Assembly (NCBI GenBank): GCA_016706865.1
Contig: JADJIS010000001.1
Span: 620,001-684,000 of the forward strand
Direction of reading: 5' to 3'
From: Bacteroidota bacterium
GTDB lineage: Bacteria; Bacteroidota; Bacteroidia; Chitinophagales; BACL12
DNA length: 64,000 nucleotides
Shown here: piece after piece, positions 45,979 through 56,026 of the stretch
How the letters are laid out: each line of letters begins with the position of its first letter
Numbering within the stretch: position 1 is the stretch's first letter
The notes under the pieces: generated by a model
What the model saw: only the letters and a program-made list of their open reading frames with translations
Told to the model about the DNA's origin: nothing
Database searches by the model: none
Program-made: the position numbers and the translations under genes

Positions 45979-46893
45979 TTAATTAATAATTATTTTTTTT
46001 GAATACCTACCTTCTGATGAAATCAATTCAACAATATATGCACCTTGAGCCTCCATCAACTTAATTTCTGTAAATTGTTTGACAATATTACCCGTGTAAA
46101 TTTTTTTCCCTAATAATTCAAAAATATTAATTTCAATGAGATTTGTCAATTCATTTAGTTTTACAAAAATGGAATTATTGAAACTGTAAATATTTGCATT
46201 GAAATTATTTGCCTTTTCTTCTAAAGATACAAAATGAGCCGTATCGCCAGCAAGTATAGCATGTTCCGGCTGTGTTTCGTATGCATAATCTTTAATGACC
46301 AGGGTTCTTCCTTCATCCAACACATCACAACGTATCCATCCGTAATGGTTCATTCCATCATTATCAATGAAACGAATGCCTAAATAATGATCAATCACAT
46401 CGGGTAAAAAATAATCATACCAAAAACAATCTATACATGGAGCAATAACCCCATCTGAATCAAATGTTCTTAATGCAAGTGCCTGTTGATAAAAAGTTTG
46501 CCACTCGAGCGATGGATCAATTAAACTATTTATGTTTATTGCATACGGATAATATCTAGTGAATTCGCTCGAACCAATATTAAATTGATTAGAAATACCT
46601 GCGATGGCATTTTCAAAGATATATGGACCTACTATTATATCTTGTCGCAGCCGATAGGAAAGAAAAATATAATCATAAAAAGTAAAGGAAGAATTTAAAA
46701 ATACAAAATCAATTGTTCCGTTTGCATCAATGTCTAAACCACCACCTTCTAACTTTTCATCATAAATGATATCCGGATCAATATCAGTATAAATAACCTG
46801 AGCCTCAGTTTTATGAATACTAAGAAAACTCGCTGCAAATGTGGCATATGCACTCAATTTAAATGAAAATACATTAGCTCTATCCTTCTTCAT
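45979..46893 (-). CDS. T9SS-secreted protein, YxDxDPD family
   Basis: Signal peptide ending KTEAQ, VIYTDIDPD, a LDIDANGTIDFVF loop, NHYGWIRCDVLDEGRTLVIKDYAYET...ILAGDT and a C-terminal T9SS domain (INIFELLGKKIYTG...AYIVEL...KKIIIN). Nearest relative in the window is the gene at 12377, which has the same order and nearly the same wording (HYGWIRCDV, YAYET). One base separates it from the hydrolase gene upstream, so they share a transcript. Confidence 0.8.
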   Translation of the reverse strand: MKKDRANVFSFKLSAYATFAASFLSIHKTEAQVIYTDIDPDIIYDEKLEGGGLDIDANGTIDFVFLNSSFTFYDYIFLSYRLRQDIIVGPYIFENAIAGISNQFNIGSSEFTRYYPYAININSLIDPSLEWQTFYQQALALRTFDSDGVIAPCIDCFWYDYFLPDVIDHYLGIRFIDNDGMNHYGWIRCDVLDEGRTLVIKDYAYETQPEHAILAGDTAHFVSLEEKANNFNANIYSFNNSIFVKLNELTNLIEINIFELLGKKIYTGNIVKQFTEIKLMEAQGAYIVELISSEGRYSKKIIIN

Positions 46894-46894
46894 A

Positions 46895-49576
46895 TTATTC
46901 GGTTTTAATTAATTTTTTATAAAATTTGTTAATCCCATCATCAATTAATACTAAATAACACCCGGCAGATAGATCAGAAATATTTATAATTTCGCCTAAT
47001 ATTGAATTTGTAGAATATTTTAATTTGCCGTCCAAGTTGAGAATAGTAATCTTTAGGTCTACAACTGAATTTGTAGCAGGATTATTAGATTTAACTTGAA
47101 AAAAGGTTGCTGAGGGGTTTGGATAAATATGTAAATCGTAATTATTTATTTTGTTTGCTGTTTTAAAAGGATCTTCAATCGGATAAATTGGAATTTTAAA
47201 ATACCCAATTGAATATGCAGGTGCAGTTAAGCAGCCATTAATAGCATAACCACTGCCAGGGCATTCTGGGTCATTAGCTTCATCTTCTATAATCGCCCCA
47301 TCAATTTCAGCTTCCGTGTCAGCCTTAATTTCAAAAGGATGATCATATGAATCGTAACAAGTATTAATAAGCACTTTATCATATAATGAACTTCTCCCGG
47401 AAGTGGAATATACTTGCTCCGCCTGTAAATAAGTTAAAGTAGGCTCCCCGAGATCAACATAAGCAATATCCGTAAAAAAATTTATTAAATATTCCGGGTT
47501 CAGGATAAAATTCTGATTTGCGCCTTTCACATTAGAATAATAAAGATAAATATAATCCTTATTTGGATCTATAAAAACGGTAGGTTGCACATTCGGTGTG
47601 CTGGTTCCAATATAAAAATTTGAAGGAACGTATTTCAAATTTTGTTTATATATCTCACTAAATAAATAGGTAACAAAATAAGTAGTTCTGCGTATGTGGT
47701 AATTTCTTTTATCCCAGTTGTCATCAAATTCACAATTTAACGGTTCTGCGCAATCCTCATCGTATGGGCAATCTGTTTTATCATAATAGTTTCTTTCAAT
47801 ACCATCTCCAATTGTAATTAAGCATGTTGGGACTGCACCTGCATAATTTTGGATTGTAGAATAAGTGTAAAAATTGTTGTGATAATCATTGTCATAGTTT
47901 ACTTTTATATCCTTTAACCACCACTGTAACAATAGATGCCCATGCGTAAAGCCATTGCTGTAAATGCTTGCTTTAGCTTGTTGTAACTCTGTATATCCGC
48001 TTTTACTATCTTTCAAATTCCACTCTGTTGTCCACAACTCTTTTCTTTCAGAAGAAGTTAGATCAAAATCAAAATAATAGTTAAATTTATCCATAGAGAT
48101 TTTATACGATATATGCTCTCCGGAGGTTTTAACAATAAAATCCCGAAAATTTCCTTCAGCTCCACCTAAACCTAAAATTTTGTCAAAAGCATCTTCTAAA
48201 TCAACATCGTAATCATCAAAATCCCACAAATCACCTTCCCCTGCACAAGATGTTTCGGGTGTTAAATTGTCAATGGGAATATGCCCCCAGTTATCTGCCT
48301 CAAGATATGTATGCATAATTACTGCATCAAATTTATATTTGGAAGTTCCGTCAACCATTTCTTCATATTTGTCCCTTAAGGATTCATTCCAATCATCAGA
48401 TGCCGCACACGCTGCCGTTATAGCTTCAAGTTTGAATGCATAATCATTACCTAAGGGCATTCCACAAATTCCTATTTTGTAATTGTATCCGCCTCCTGTT
48501 TTAAATTTATCTATAAAGTTGTGATCATCCAGCATATCTGTAGCACCTAAACCGTCATCTTCTAGTACATTTGAGTTCCCGGTGAGAGTTGTGCCATTTA
48601 TAAATGCATAATAATCATCAAACTCATCAAACTCCATGGCATCACAGAAATAACCACTATAAGTCTCATTGCCCATTTCTACTCCTACAACGTTTACATC
48701 GTTACTACGCAAATAATCTGTAATTGCTCTGCATTCAGTTGCGGTTTCGCTGAGTATATTTAAGCAAACTATAACTTTAGTTAATGGTCTGCCAGGATAA
48801 GCTTCATCTATTTGATTAACGAGAGAAATAAAATCATCAAGATATCTTGTTGTAACACATTGTTGAGCAAACCATTTATCTCGAAATGATTTGAAATCTT
48901 GAACATGATCCTCAAAAATCCAAGTTTTTAATGCAATGTCCTCATCATAAAGTATACGATTGATATTACTTAAAGTCAGCTCTTCATAATCAAAGTACAT
49001 ATCCTCATCTGTCCAATCATAATATCTGGCAATTTCATAAATATCATAACCATAACCTACCGCGTCAGTGCCATCGGTATTATGTAATAAGTGCATAAAT
49101 TTACTGTAGGAACCGCTTGGAAAACGTAGAACTTCTGGTGCCAAGTCTATTAACCATTGCCATGCATAATCACTTGTTCCATCATTAGGTAAGGTGGAAG
49201 GGTCAAACATGCCTGTTACATTAAAACCATAAATACCGGGATTAACATTTTTATCAATTCCTCCAAAAGTAACATAAAAATTGTCTGCAATCTCCAGATC
49301 TCTAAAGTGCAATCCCAGGGAGTCATCGTATGGTAAAGTATCATTTATTAAATAAATAGTATCTGCTCCGTCAGAATATACTAATGTATCCTCTGTGATT
49401 TCTTCAACGACAGTATCTGGTGTAATCTCGGATGTCCATTTAGCATCAAAGATTTTGAAACTAGAATTATTCTTGGGAACAGAACAAATTGCCATGACGC
49501 TAGCAATCAATATTGTTAGAAAACTAATGTGTTTTTGAAAGAATATCTTGAGTGCGCTTGTGGTTTGTTTTTTCAT
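46895..49576 (-). CDS. T9SS-secreted clan GH-A-like glycoside hydrolase
   Basis: 893 aa. Signal or membrane segment (17-31), an acidic linker, then a TIM-barrel-like region with VLRFPSGSYSKF (about 149), an acid/base candidate Glu304 in VEMGNETYSGYF and a nucleophile candidate Glu518 in LWTTEWNLKDS. The Asn-Glu and late Glu at strand ends are the clan GH-A pattern (as in GH39, 51, 79). The C-terminus holds a T9SS sorting domain (LHIYPNPSATF...KKLIKTE). I cannot place it in a numbered family. Aromatic and Cys-rich loops are consistent with secretion. Confidence 0.7.
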   Translation of the reverse strand: MKKQTTSALKIFFQKHISFLTILIASVMAICSVPKNNSSFKIFDAKWTSEITPDTVVEEITEDTLVYSDGADTIYLINDTLPYDDSLGLHFRDLEIADNFYVTFGGIDKNVNPGIYGFNVTGMFDPSTLPNDGTSDYAWQWLIDLAPEVLRFPSGSYSKFMHLLHNTDGTDAVGYGYDIYEIARYYDWTDEDMYFDYEELTLSNINRILYDEDIALKTWIFEDHVQDFKSFRDKWFAQQCVTTRYLDDFISLVNQIDEAYPGRPLTKVIVCLNILSETATECRAITDYLRSNDVNVVGVEMGNETYSGYFCDAMEFDEFDDYYAFINGTTLTGNSNVLEDDGLGATDMLDDHNFIDKFKTGGGYNYKIGICGMPLGNDYAFKLEAITAACAASDDWNESLRDKYEEMVDGTSKYKFDAVIMHTYLEADNWGHIPIDNLTPETSCAGEGDLWDFDDYDVDLEDAFDKILGLGGAEGNFRDFIVKTSGEHISYKISMDKFNYYFDFDLTSSERKELWTTEWNLKDSKSGYTELQQAKASIYSNGFTHGHLLLQWWLKDIKVNYDNDYHNNFYTYSTIQNYAGAVPTCLITIGDGIERNYYDKTDCPYDEDCAEPLNCEFDDNWDKRNYHIRRTTYFVTYLFSEIYKQNLKYVPSNFYIGTSTPNVQPTVFIDPNKDYIYLYYSNVKGANQNFILNPEYLINFFTDIAYVDLGEPTLTYLQAEQVYSTSGRSSLYDKVLINTCYDSYDHPFEIKADTEAEIDGAIIEDEANDPECPGSGYAINGCLTAPAYSIGYFKIPIYPIEDPFKTANKINNYDLHIYPNPSATFFQVKSNNPATNSVVDLKITILNLDGKLKYSTNSILGEIINISDLSAGCYLVLIDDGINKFYKKLIKTE

Positions 49577-49815
49577 ATGCTATTTTTTTAAAAATTGAAA
49601 TATCATTTAGAGTCAGTATTATTGATAAAGTGAAAAGTTAGAATCATGGTTTTAATTTAAAATAAAAGTAAATAAACATAATTAATTAACCAAGTATTAG
49701 GGCAGAAAATGACAAAATCATCTTTTCAATATTAAAATTCAACCCTAGTTTCAGTTTGTATTAAGACTCTGGGTATGTTACAGCAAAAAATATAAAACAA
49801 ATCTATCTAAAATTT

Positions 49816-50550
49816 TCAATTAACAAAAGTGAAAACGCCACATAGATCAAACAGATAAATAACTCCCCCGGCCACGATCCAACTATCAAATCTGTCTAAC
49901 ATACCGCCATGTCCCGGTATTAATTTACTAAAATCTTTGATCTCATTTCTGCGTTTATAATAAGATGCAAGCCAGTCGCCCAACGTTGCAGAAATAATCA
50001 GCACAAAAGAAATCAGCAATGCATCCGGCACATTGCTATTGATCCAAGTTCGGGTTAAAATTCCTGTAATTAAGGCGAAAATTGCCCCACCTGCTAAACC
50101 TTCCCAAGTTTTACCCGGACTTGTAACCGGAAATAATTTGTGTTTTCCCAGAATCTGACCAGTAATTTGGGAAAAACCATCAAAAACAAATACGATCAGA
50201 AAAACATAAATAACTGCATTATAATTGAAATTTTTAGCCATTAATAAAAATCCGATACTGAAAATTACATACATCAAAACAGCTACACCATAAAAAAGCA
50301 GACGTTTGTTATTAATATATTTTGCCAATTCAAATAAACCCACAACAAGTATCATCAGCATTACCGGCACGAAGTATTTATTTAAATAAATGATAAGTAT
50401 CAATAATAAATTTACAATAATGAAATGAATAATTAGTTTCATCCAACGCTCTCTGATTGCAGCTTTTGTTGACTTACGGTTTGCCAAAACGGTTCCCACC
50501 GCACCGAGCAGAAAAAATGCTTCTATCCAATAAAATACAGGATGTATCAC
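49816..50550 (-). CDS. cdsA: Phosphatidate cytidylyltransferase (CdsA-like)
   Basis: Makes CDP-diacylglycerol from phosphatidate and CTP in the inner membrane. About seven helices; the CDS signature is KTWEGLAGG ... LGDWLASYYKRRNEIKDFSKLIPGHGGMLDRFDSWI. The start overlaps the stop of the CDP-alcohol phosphotransferase gene by four bases, so substrate maker and user are in one operon. Confidence 0.92.
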   Translation of the reverse strand: MIHPVFYWIEAFFLLGAVGTVLANRKSTKAAIRERWMKLIIHFIIVNLLLILIIYLNKYFVPVMLMILVVGLFELAKYINNKRLLFYGVAVLMYVIFSIGFLLMAKNFNYNAVIYVFLIVFVFDGFSQITGQILGKHKLFPVTSPGKTWEGLAGGAIFALITGILTRTWINSNVPDALLISFVLIISATLGDWLASYYKRRNEIKDFSKLIPGHGGMLDRFDSWIVAGGVIYLFDLCGVFTFVN

Positions 50551-51146
50551 AAATTATTTTTTAATACCCAATATAAACCTTTCACATCAGATCGTTTAGC
50601 CTTTAACTTCAAAATAATAATAATCTCTTCAATTTTAGAAATACAACCAACAATGATCATCACATAAAATAACCATTCCATATAAACGGAAGAAAGTAAA
50701 AATACCAAAAATATTCCTTGCAAATAACCGGTTATTTTGGCTGAATATAAATGCAGTCCCAATAAATTACCGAATTTAATAATTACCAGAGAAACACTTG
50801 CGAGATATAAAAATATAAATATCCCAAAACCGATCTTGTGTTCCAGAACATAATTCCATTCAAATTGAAATACTCCTCCAAATGCCAGAAGATAACTCCC
50901 TATATCTGCCCACGAATCCAATTTAGCACCAATTAATGTGCGCTGATTAAAATTTCTTGCAATAAAACCATCCAGTATATCGGTTACCAGATTAATAATA
51001 AGTAAGGTGACAAATATTTTTTGTTCCTCTTTCAATAGAAAATACAATATAACGGGAAACATTATCAGCCTATATAAAGAAAGCACATTCGGGATGGTCC
51101 AGAATTTTTCTTTATATGGTGGAATTTCGTGTATCGATTTGCGCAT
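50547..51146 (-). CDS. CDP-alcohol phosphatidyltransferase
   Basis: The catalytic motif D-x2-D-G-x2-A-R-x8-G-x3-D-x3-D reads DILDGFIARNFNQRTLIG then AKLDSWAD. Six hydrophobic segments, 199 aa. It could be a PgsA-type or other head-group transferase; the acceptor alcohol cannot be told from sequence. Confidence 0.9.
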   Translation of the reverse strand: MRKSIHEIPPYKEKFWTIPNVLSLYRLIMFPVILYFLLKEEQKIFVTLLIINLVTDILDGFIARNFNQRTLIGAKLDSWADIGSYLLAFGGVFQFEWNYVLEHKIGFGIFIFLYLASVSLVIIKFGNLLGLHLYSAKITGYLQGIFLVFLLSSVYMEWLFYVMIIVGCISKIEEIIIILKLKAKRSDVKGLYWVLKNNL

Positions 51147-51150
51147 TGGC

Positions 51151-53466
51151 TTAATGTCTGTTCACATAATAATCAAAATATTTACATTCCCCTATTGCTT
51201 TCTGATAAAATTCTGTTTCTGAATATTCATTTTTTATTATGGAAAAGTTGGTTCTGTAATTTTCCTTCAATCCATTTGCATTTTCATAATCAAAATCATC
51301 ACTTCTGTAGTATTCATTTTGTTCACACTTTGCGAGCATAAAATAATTTAAGGCTGCAAATTCTTTTCCTCTTGATCCTTCAGCAGCAAGTTGGTAATAA
51401 TATTTTGCCTTATCCAAATCATATATATCGTTATAATACCAGGAATAGGAATCGTTTGGATCTACTTTACTCAATTCACAGCCGTGACAGCGATAATAAT
51501 CCAACGCCATCCATGCATTTCCCCAATACGACATATTATAATAGGCATTTCCCAATAAATGTTGAATTTCTGTTTTGTTTTCCGAATCTTTTTTAAGTTT
51601 TCCTTCCAGTTCAACGATTTTCTGACATAAACTGAGTTTTGTATAATCGCCGGGATATTCTACAAAATCGCAGTCATGACAATCGTAAATATGTATAACA
51701 AAAGGATCAGCAGGTAGCGTCATGTTTGGATGTAAAGTATCTTTCATCCCCGAAAAAATTCCAATAGCTTCTTTAAACCTGCCTTCGCGCATTAAAAGTG
51801 TTCCCTTTATTTCCAACATATCATCAGCATCATAAGGATATTGCGCCGCAAGAAATTTATCGAATTGGGAATTATTTTTATTGGTAAAATAATTAAATAA
51901 TTCGGAAATAGGGGCCTTTTCAGGCTGTTCGTAAATATCATAATATTCCACTGCATTTGCTCTGCACATTTCGGCTTGCACTGGTTTGTCTGCGGCGAGA
52001 TAATATTTCATCAGCTGATACATGACTATTCTTCTGGCATCACTTTTATTGGCATAAAGTGCTCCTTCATTTGTGGCTAACCATTCCAGATCAGGTTGAA
52101 TAATTACTTCATTTTCTTTTGTTATTGTTCCAAGAGATTCAATCTTGTTTAATATGCTCGTAATTTTTGCTTGCGACCACATAGCAGATTGAATTACAGC
52201 ATTTTCCATTGCCTTTTTACAATACATTTCACTGCCTGCAAAATCCTTTTTTAAATATAACAAAAATGCAGCAGCATTATACCAGTATGCAGGTGTCTGC
52301 ATTTTATTGATGGTAATTGCTTGTTGAATAATAGCATATACTTCACTTATATCGTTTGACTCCACCCAACTGGAATTCAATTCTTCCATTTCTCCACCAT
52401 AGTCAAAACTCCATCTTCCCGGCATATATGTTCTCTGAATTTTTTCTACCTCACGCGCCAGTAATAATTCAATTTCTTTGGAACCCGGATCCAGTTTCAA
52501 CATTTCCTGTAAAGCGGGAACAGCGGAATTATTCTGATTTATTCCTGTAAGTAACCATAAAATATTTTTTTCATGATCGTTTTTGCACATGGCGAGACAT
52601 TGTTGCCAGGTTGTTTCATTATCAATCCAAAAATCGCGTTCGCTATATAATCTTCGACTCAAACATCTATCAAAAACGATGGAATTATAATAACTCGCTT
52701 CCGCAAATTTATTTAATCTCCAATAAGCTCCCGCCCTTAGGGATAAACACCAATAATAAATAACAGATTCCTCTTTTTTTGTATTCCCAATAAATTGATC
52801 ATACAGTGATAAACATTTTTCGTAGTCTTTGCTATAATGTGCTGCACGCATTGCCTGATAGGTATATCTCAATTTCAAAAATGGATCTTTTGAGGATTTA
52901 GCAAACTTTTCTGCTTCACGGGCAATTTCCTTAAGCGATTCCATGTCACGAACAGTTTCATTCCACCAATCAGATTGTGCGACATAGGGTTCAACCCTCA
53001 TCGCAAAAAGCAGATATTGAAATGATTTAGAAGGATAATTATTTTTCCAAAAATCTATTAATTCATTATTTTTCCATTTATCGGATAAAGTCCCCTTACC
53101 TTTTAAATAATCTTCTATACCAAGAATATCCTCGGTCCCCGAATTATATATTACAGATTCAATATCCGTGTCGGAAATTTTATTCCCAAAATATTCTACC
53201 CAATTCTGCACATTTACACCTTTGCTTTCAAAAAGTTCTGTTTCAGATTCCCCTCCATTTTCTGCCCAATCTGTTAACCCGCCTTTCCAATAGTGATAAG
53301 AATAGAGAAAAGGATATAATTCCGGATAATTTATAAACTCTTGCCTGAAAGGCAATAGCGTAAGCTCATCCTCATCATATCCCCAGGCGCATGAATTAGC
53401 GATCTGAATTGGAATGATAAATAGTATACTACTTAAAAGAAGAATAAATAGCTTTGAGATCTTCAT
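51151..53466 (-). CDS. Secreted helical-repeat protein of unknown function
   Basis: 771 aa. Sec signal (1-25), then CAWGYDEDEL at the mature N-terminus and many TPR-like helix pairs (for example AMRAAHYSKDYEKCLSLYDQFI, AWMALDYYRCHGC, LDKAKYYYQLAAEG, YFMLAKCEQNEYY). The family recurs in Bacteroidota without a function. Its start overlaps the end of the upstream lipoprotein gene by 38 bases, so the two are translationally linked and likely act together. Confidence 0.7.
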   Translation of the reverse strand: MKISKLFILLLSSILFIIPIQIANSCAWGYDEDELTLLPFRQEFINYPELYPFLYSYHYWKGGLTDWAENGGESETELFESKGVNVQNWVEYFGNKISDTDIESVIYNSGTEDILGIEDYLKGKGTLSDKWKNNELIDFWKNNYPSKSFQYLLFAMRVEPYVAQSDWWNETVRDMESLKEIAREAEKFAKSSKDPFLKLRYTYQAMRAAHYSKDYEKCLSLYDQFIGNTKKEESVIYYWCLSLRAGAYWRLNKFAEASYYNSIVFDRCLSRRLYSERDFWIDNETTWQQCLAMCKNDHEKNILWLLTGINQNNSAVPALQEMLKLDPGSKEIELLLAREVEKIQRTYMPGRWSFDYGGEMEELNSSWVESNDISEVYAIIQQAITINKMQTPAYWYNAAAFLLYLKKDFAGSEMYCKKAMENAVIQSAMWSQAKITSILNKIESLGTITKENEVIIQPDLEWLATNEGALYANKSDARRIVMYQLMKYYLAADKPVQAEMCRANAVEYYDIYEQPEKAPISELFNYFTNKNNSQFDKFLAAQYPYDADDMLEIKGTLLMREGRFKEAIGIFSGMKDTLHPNMTLPADPFVIHIYDCHDCDFVEYPGDYTKLSLCQKIVELEGKLKKDSENKTEIQHLLGNAYYNMSYWGNAWMALDYYRCHGCELSKVDPNDSYSWYYNDIYDLDKAKYYYQLAAEGSRGKEFAALNYFMLAKCEQNEYYRSDDFDYENANGLKENYRTNFSIIKNEYSETEFYQKAIGECKYFDYYVNRH

Positions 53467-54478
53467 TTGTGTAATGGTTTATAATATTGGTATCAAGGTG
53501 ATATAAAATTACTGTTCGGTCGGCACTTTTCAAATGTTCCCTCAAAAGTTTTGCCGCCGACAAACTACATTCTGCAGTTTGGGTCTCCAGTTTGATCGTA
53601 TTTCCTTCCACCATAAACTGCCCTTCAAAATAAAAATTCTTTTTGGCGACATATTTATTTTCCCCAGAATTAATAAATAAAGAATCAGCCATATTTTCCG
53701 GATAGAGCGGATAAAATATTTTTATCAATTTTCCTTCATCAAATAATAATCCCCAGCTGAAACAGGCTATGGCAATGTCAAGTGGCAAAGGATAATCGTT
53801 AATATTTTCGATGTATTGATGAGCGGTATTCTCTTCAAAAATAGAATTTTGCCTACCAGCATTTTCAATATCTCCCATATTATAAAACATGAGCGTACCG
53901 CGATCTACCGGAGGAACACCGGTTTTTTCAAAATATTTAATTTGGTGCAAACGGATTGTAGCACTCCACTGCATTTCCTTAAACCCGGGGAAATTTTTTA
54001 ATGCCTCTATTAAATAAAAATAAATCTGTTCCGTAGTTTCATTCCAATCACAATCCAATTGAATTTCCTTAGGGAAAGGTAGATCATTCGATTCAATCAG
54101 GTATTCGATTTTTCGCGCGATCTTAAAAGCGAGAAGTTTTACCGCGGTATCATTCTCTACACCCAATTTTTCAAAGGTTTCATTTGTAATAAATACAACT
54201 GGAATAATCTCTGTATTTCCCGGTATTTTTTCCGGAAACGAAATAGTTGCCAATGGAATTGGTTGCGATGCACCTTCATCCCAACCTACATCAAAAAATT
54301 TGATATAAAGTTTTTTTATTTCAAGGGTATCCAGTGTATTTTTTTCAGATTCACTTAAATTAAATTCGCTTTGCCAATAATAAAATGCAGGAGTTATTTT
54401 TATTTCTTCTTTATTACAAGATAGAAACAATAACAAAACCGGCAAAAAACAGCGCAATACAAATGGCATAGGGTTCAA
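53429..54478 (-). CDS. Lipoprotein of unknown function paired with the helical-repeat protein
   Basis: Lipobox LLLFLSCNKEE (Cys about residue 21). Mature part: AFYYWQSEFNLSESEKNTLDTL, KKLYIKFFDVGW, then IQLDCDWNETTEQIYFYLIEAL, LRLHQIKYF-like segment and GTLMFYNMGDIEN. These strands (LYIKFFDV, QLDCDWN, MFYNMGD) look like those of a TIM-barrel hydrolase-like fold, but no catalytic assignment is possible. Divergent from the flippase gene at 54533, 54 bases away. Confidence 0.7.
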   Translation of the reverse strand: MNPMPFVLRCFLPVLLLFLSCNKEEIKITPAFYYWQSEFNLSESEKNTLDTLEIKKLYIKFFDVGWDEGASQPIPLATISFPEKIPGNTEIIPVVFITNETFEKLGVENDTAVKLLAFKIARKIEYLIESNDLPFPKEIQLDCDWNETTEQIYFYLIEALKNFPGFKEMQWSATIRLHQIKYFEKTGVPPVDRGTLMFYNMGDIENAGRQNSIFEENTAHQYIENINDYPLPLDIAIACFSWGLLFDEGKLIKIFYPLYPENMADSLFINSGENKYVAKKNFYFEGQFMVEGNTIKLETQTAECSLSAAKLLREHLKSADRTVILYHLDTNIINHYTNEDLKAIYSSFK

Positions 54479-54532
54479 AGATAAAAAATAGCGGGTTCGC
54501 CGATAAAATCACTTTACCCTTATCTTTACACC

Positions 54533-56017
54533 ATGCGCCCGCTACGCCAGCTTGCTACTCAAACCGCAATTTATGGATTTACCACCATTTTGGTGCGCAT
54601 GCTCAATTATTTGCTGGCTCCCTTACATACCAGAGTTTTTACTGACCAGGCGGATTATGGTATAATTTCAGAAATGTATGCCTATGTCACCTTTATTAAC
54701 GTGATCGCTATGTTTGGACTGGAAACCGCATTTTTTCGATTTGCTTCCAACAACACCAATGAACTCGATAAAAATAAAGTTTTTGGAAGCGCACAACTAT
54801 CATTGATCATTACCACCTTATTAATGGTCGGATTACTGATCGTTTCAGCCGGTGATATCGCCACTGCATTAAATTATGCCGGAAGAAATAATTATATCAT
54901 CTTTTTTGCACTTATTATAGGATTTGACACACTTACAAATATTCCATTCGCAAAATTGCGTCTCGAAAACAGACCCTGGAAATATTTTACTTATAAATTC
55001 ATCAACATACTTGTAAATATTTTATTGAATTTGTTTTTCCTTTGGCCGGCGCTAAAAAATGATTTTACTTTATTTTCAGCCTTTGGTTATACCTATCAAC
55101 CGGAATATGGAATCTTATACGTTTTTGTTGCCAATTTAATTGCGAGTGCCGTTACTTTTTCTTTATTTATTCCCGATCTCTTTCATATTAAATTTGATCT
55201 TGCAATTTGGAAAAAATTGATGCGTTATGGTGCACCATTAATTATTCTCGGATTGGCCGGAATGATAAATGAAACTCTAGACAGAGTATTAATTAAATAC
55301 TGGGGTTCCGGAACGCTGAACGACAATATGAAACAGGTAGGTATCTACAGTGCAGTATACAAGATATCCATCTTTATGACCCTTGCTGTACAAGGATTTC
55401 GAATGGGAGCGGAACCCTTCTTTTTTAAACAATCGCTGGAAAAAAATGCCCCGATCACCTATGCAAATGTTATGAAATATTTTGTGATAGCCTGTTGTAT
55501 TATTTTTTTAGGTGTTGGGATGTTTCCTGATATTTTTAAAATAATTATCGGTGAAGAATATCATGAAGGATTGCACATTGTTCCCATATTATTACTGGCC
55601 AATTTATTTCTGGGAATTTATTACAATCAAAGTGTTTGGTATAAACTTACTGATAAAACAGTTTTTGCAACTATAATTCCAATTGTTGGTGCTGTAATTA
55701 CTATTGCCTTAAACTTTATTTTAATTCCCATTTTAGGTTATACCGGTGCTGCATGGACCACCCTTGCCTGTTATTTCAGTATGGTGGTTATGAGTTTTAT
55801 TATCGGACAAAAACATTATCATGTTCCTTATAATCTTCGAAAAATAATTGCCTATTTACTTGTATCGATCGTTTTATGTTTATTCGGATTGGGTTTATAT
55901 AACACTTTGGATAATTATATACTTTCTTTTGTGATACGTCTTATTTTAGTAATCCTCTTTTTTGTTTTTGCCTGGTGGCTCGATATCAGTAAATTAGTAA
56001 GATCAAAACCCAATTAA
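54533..56017 (+). CDS. Polysaccharide flippase, Wzx/MOP type
   Basis: 494 aa with about 14 transmembrane helices. N-terminal QTAIYGFTTILVRMLNYLLAPLHTRVF is the usual start of lipid-linked oligosaccharide flippases; later YGAPLIILGLAGMINETLDRVLIKYW is the mid-protein signature. Moves lipid-linked glycans across the inner membrane. First gene of the plus-strand envelope operon. Confidence 0.9.
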   Translation: MRPLRQLATQTAIYGFTTILVRMLNYLLAPLHTRVFTDQADYGIISEMYAYVTFINVIAMFGLETAFFRFASNNTNELDKNKVFGSAQLSLIITTLLMVGLLIVSAGDIATALNYAGRNNYIIFFALIIGFDTLTNIPFAKLRLENRPWKYFTYKFINILVNILLNLFFLWPALKNDFTLFSAFGYTYQPEYGILYVFVANLIASAVTFSLFIPDLFHIKFDLAIWKKLMRYGAPLIILGLAGMINETLDRVLIKYWGSGTLNDNMKQVGIYSAVYKISIFMTLAVQGFRMGAEPFFFKQSLEKNAPITYANVMKYFVIACCIIFLGVGMFPDIFKIIIGEEYHEGLHIVPILLLANLFLGIYYNQSVWYKLTDKTVFATIIPIVGAVITIALNFILIPILGYTGAAWTTLACYFSMVVMSFIIGQKHYHVPYNLRKIIAYLLVSIVLCLFGLGLYNTLDNYILSFVIRLILVILFFVFAWWLDISKLVRSKPN

Positions 56018-56026
56018 ATTTAAAAC

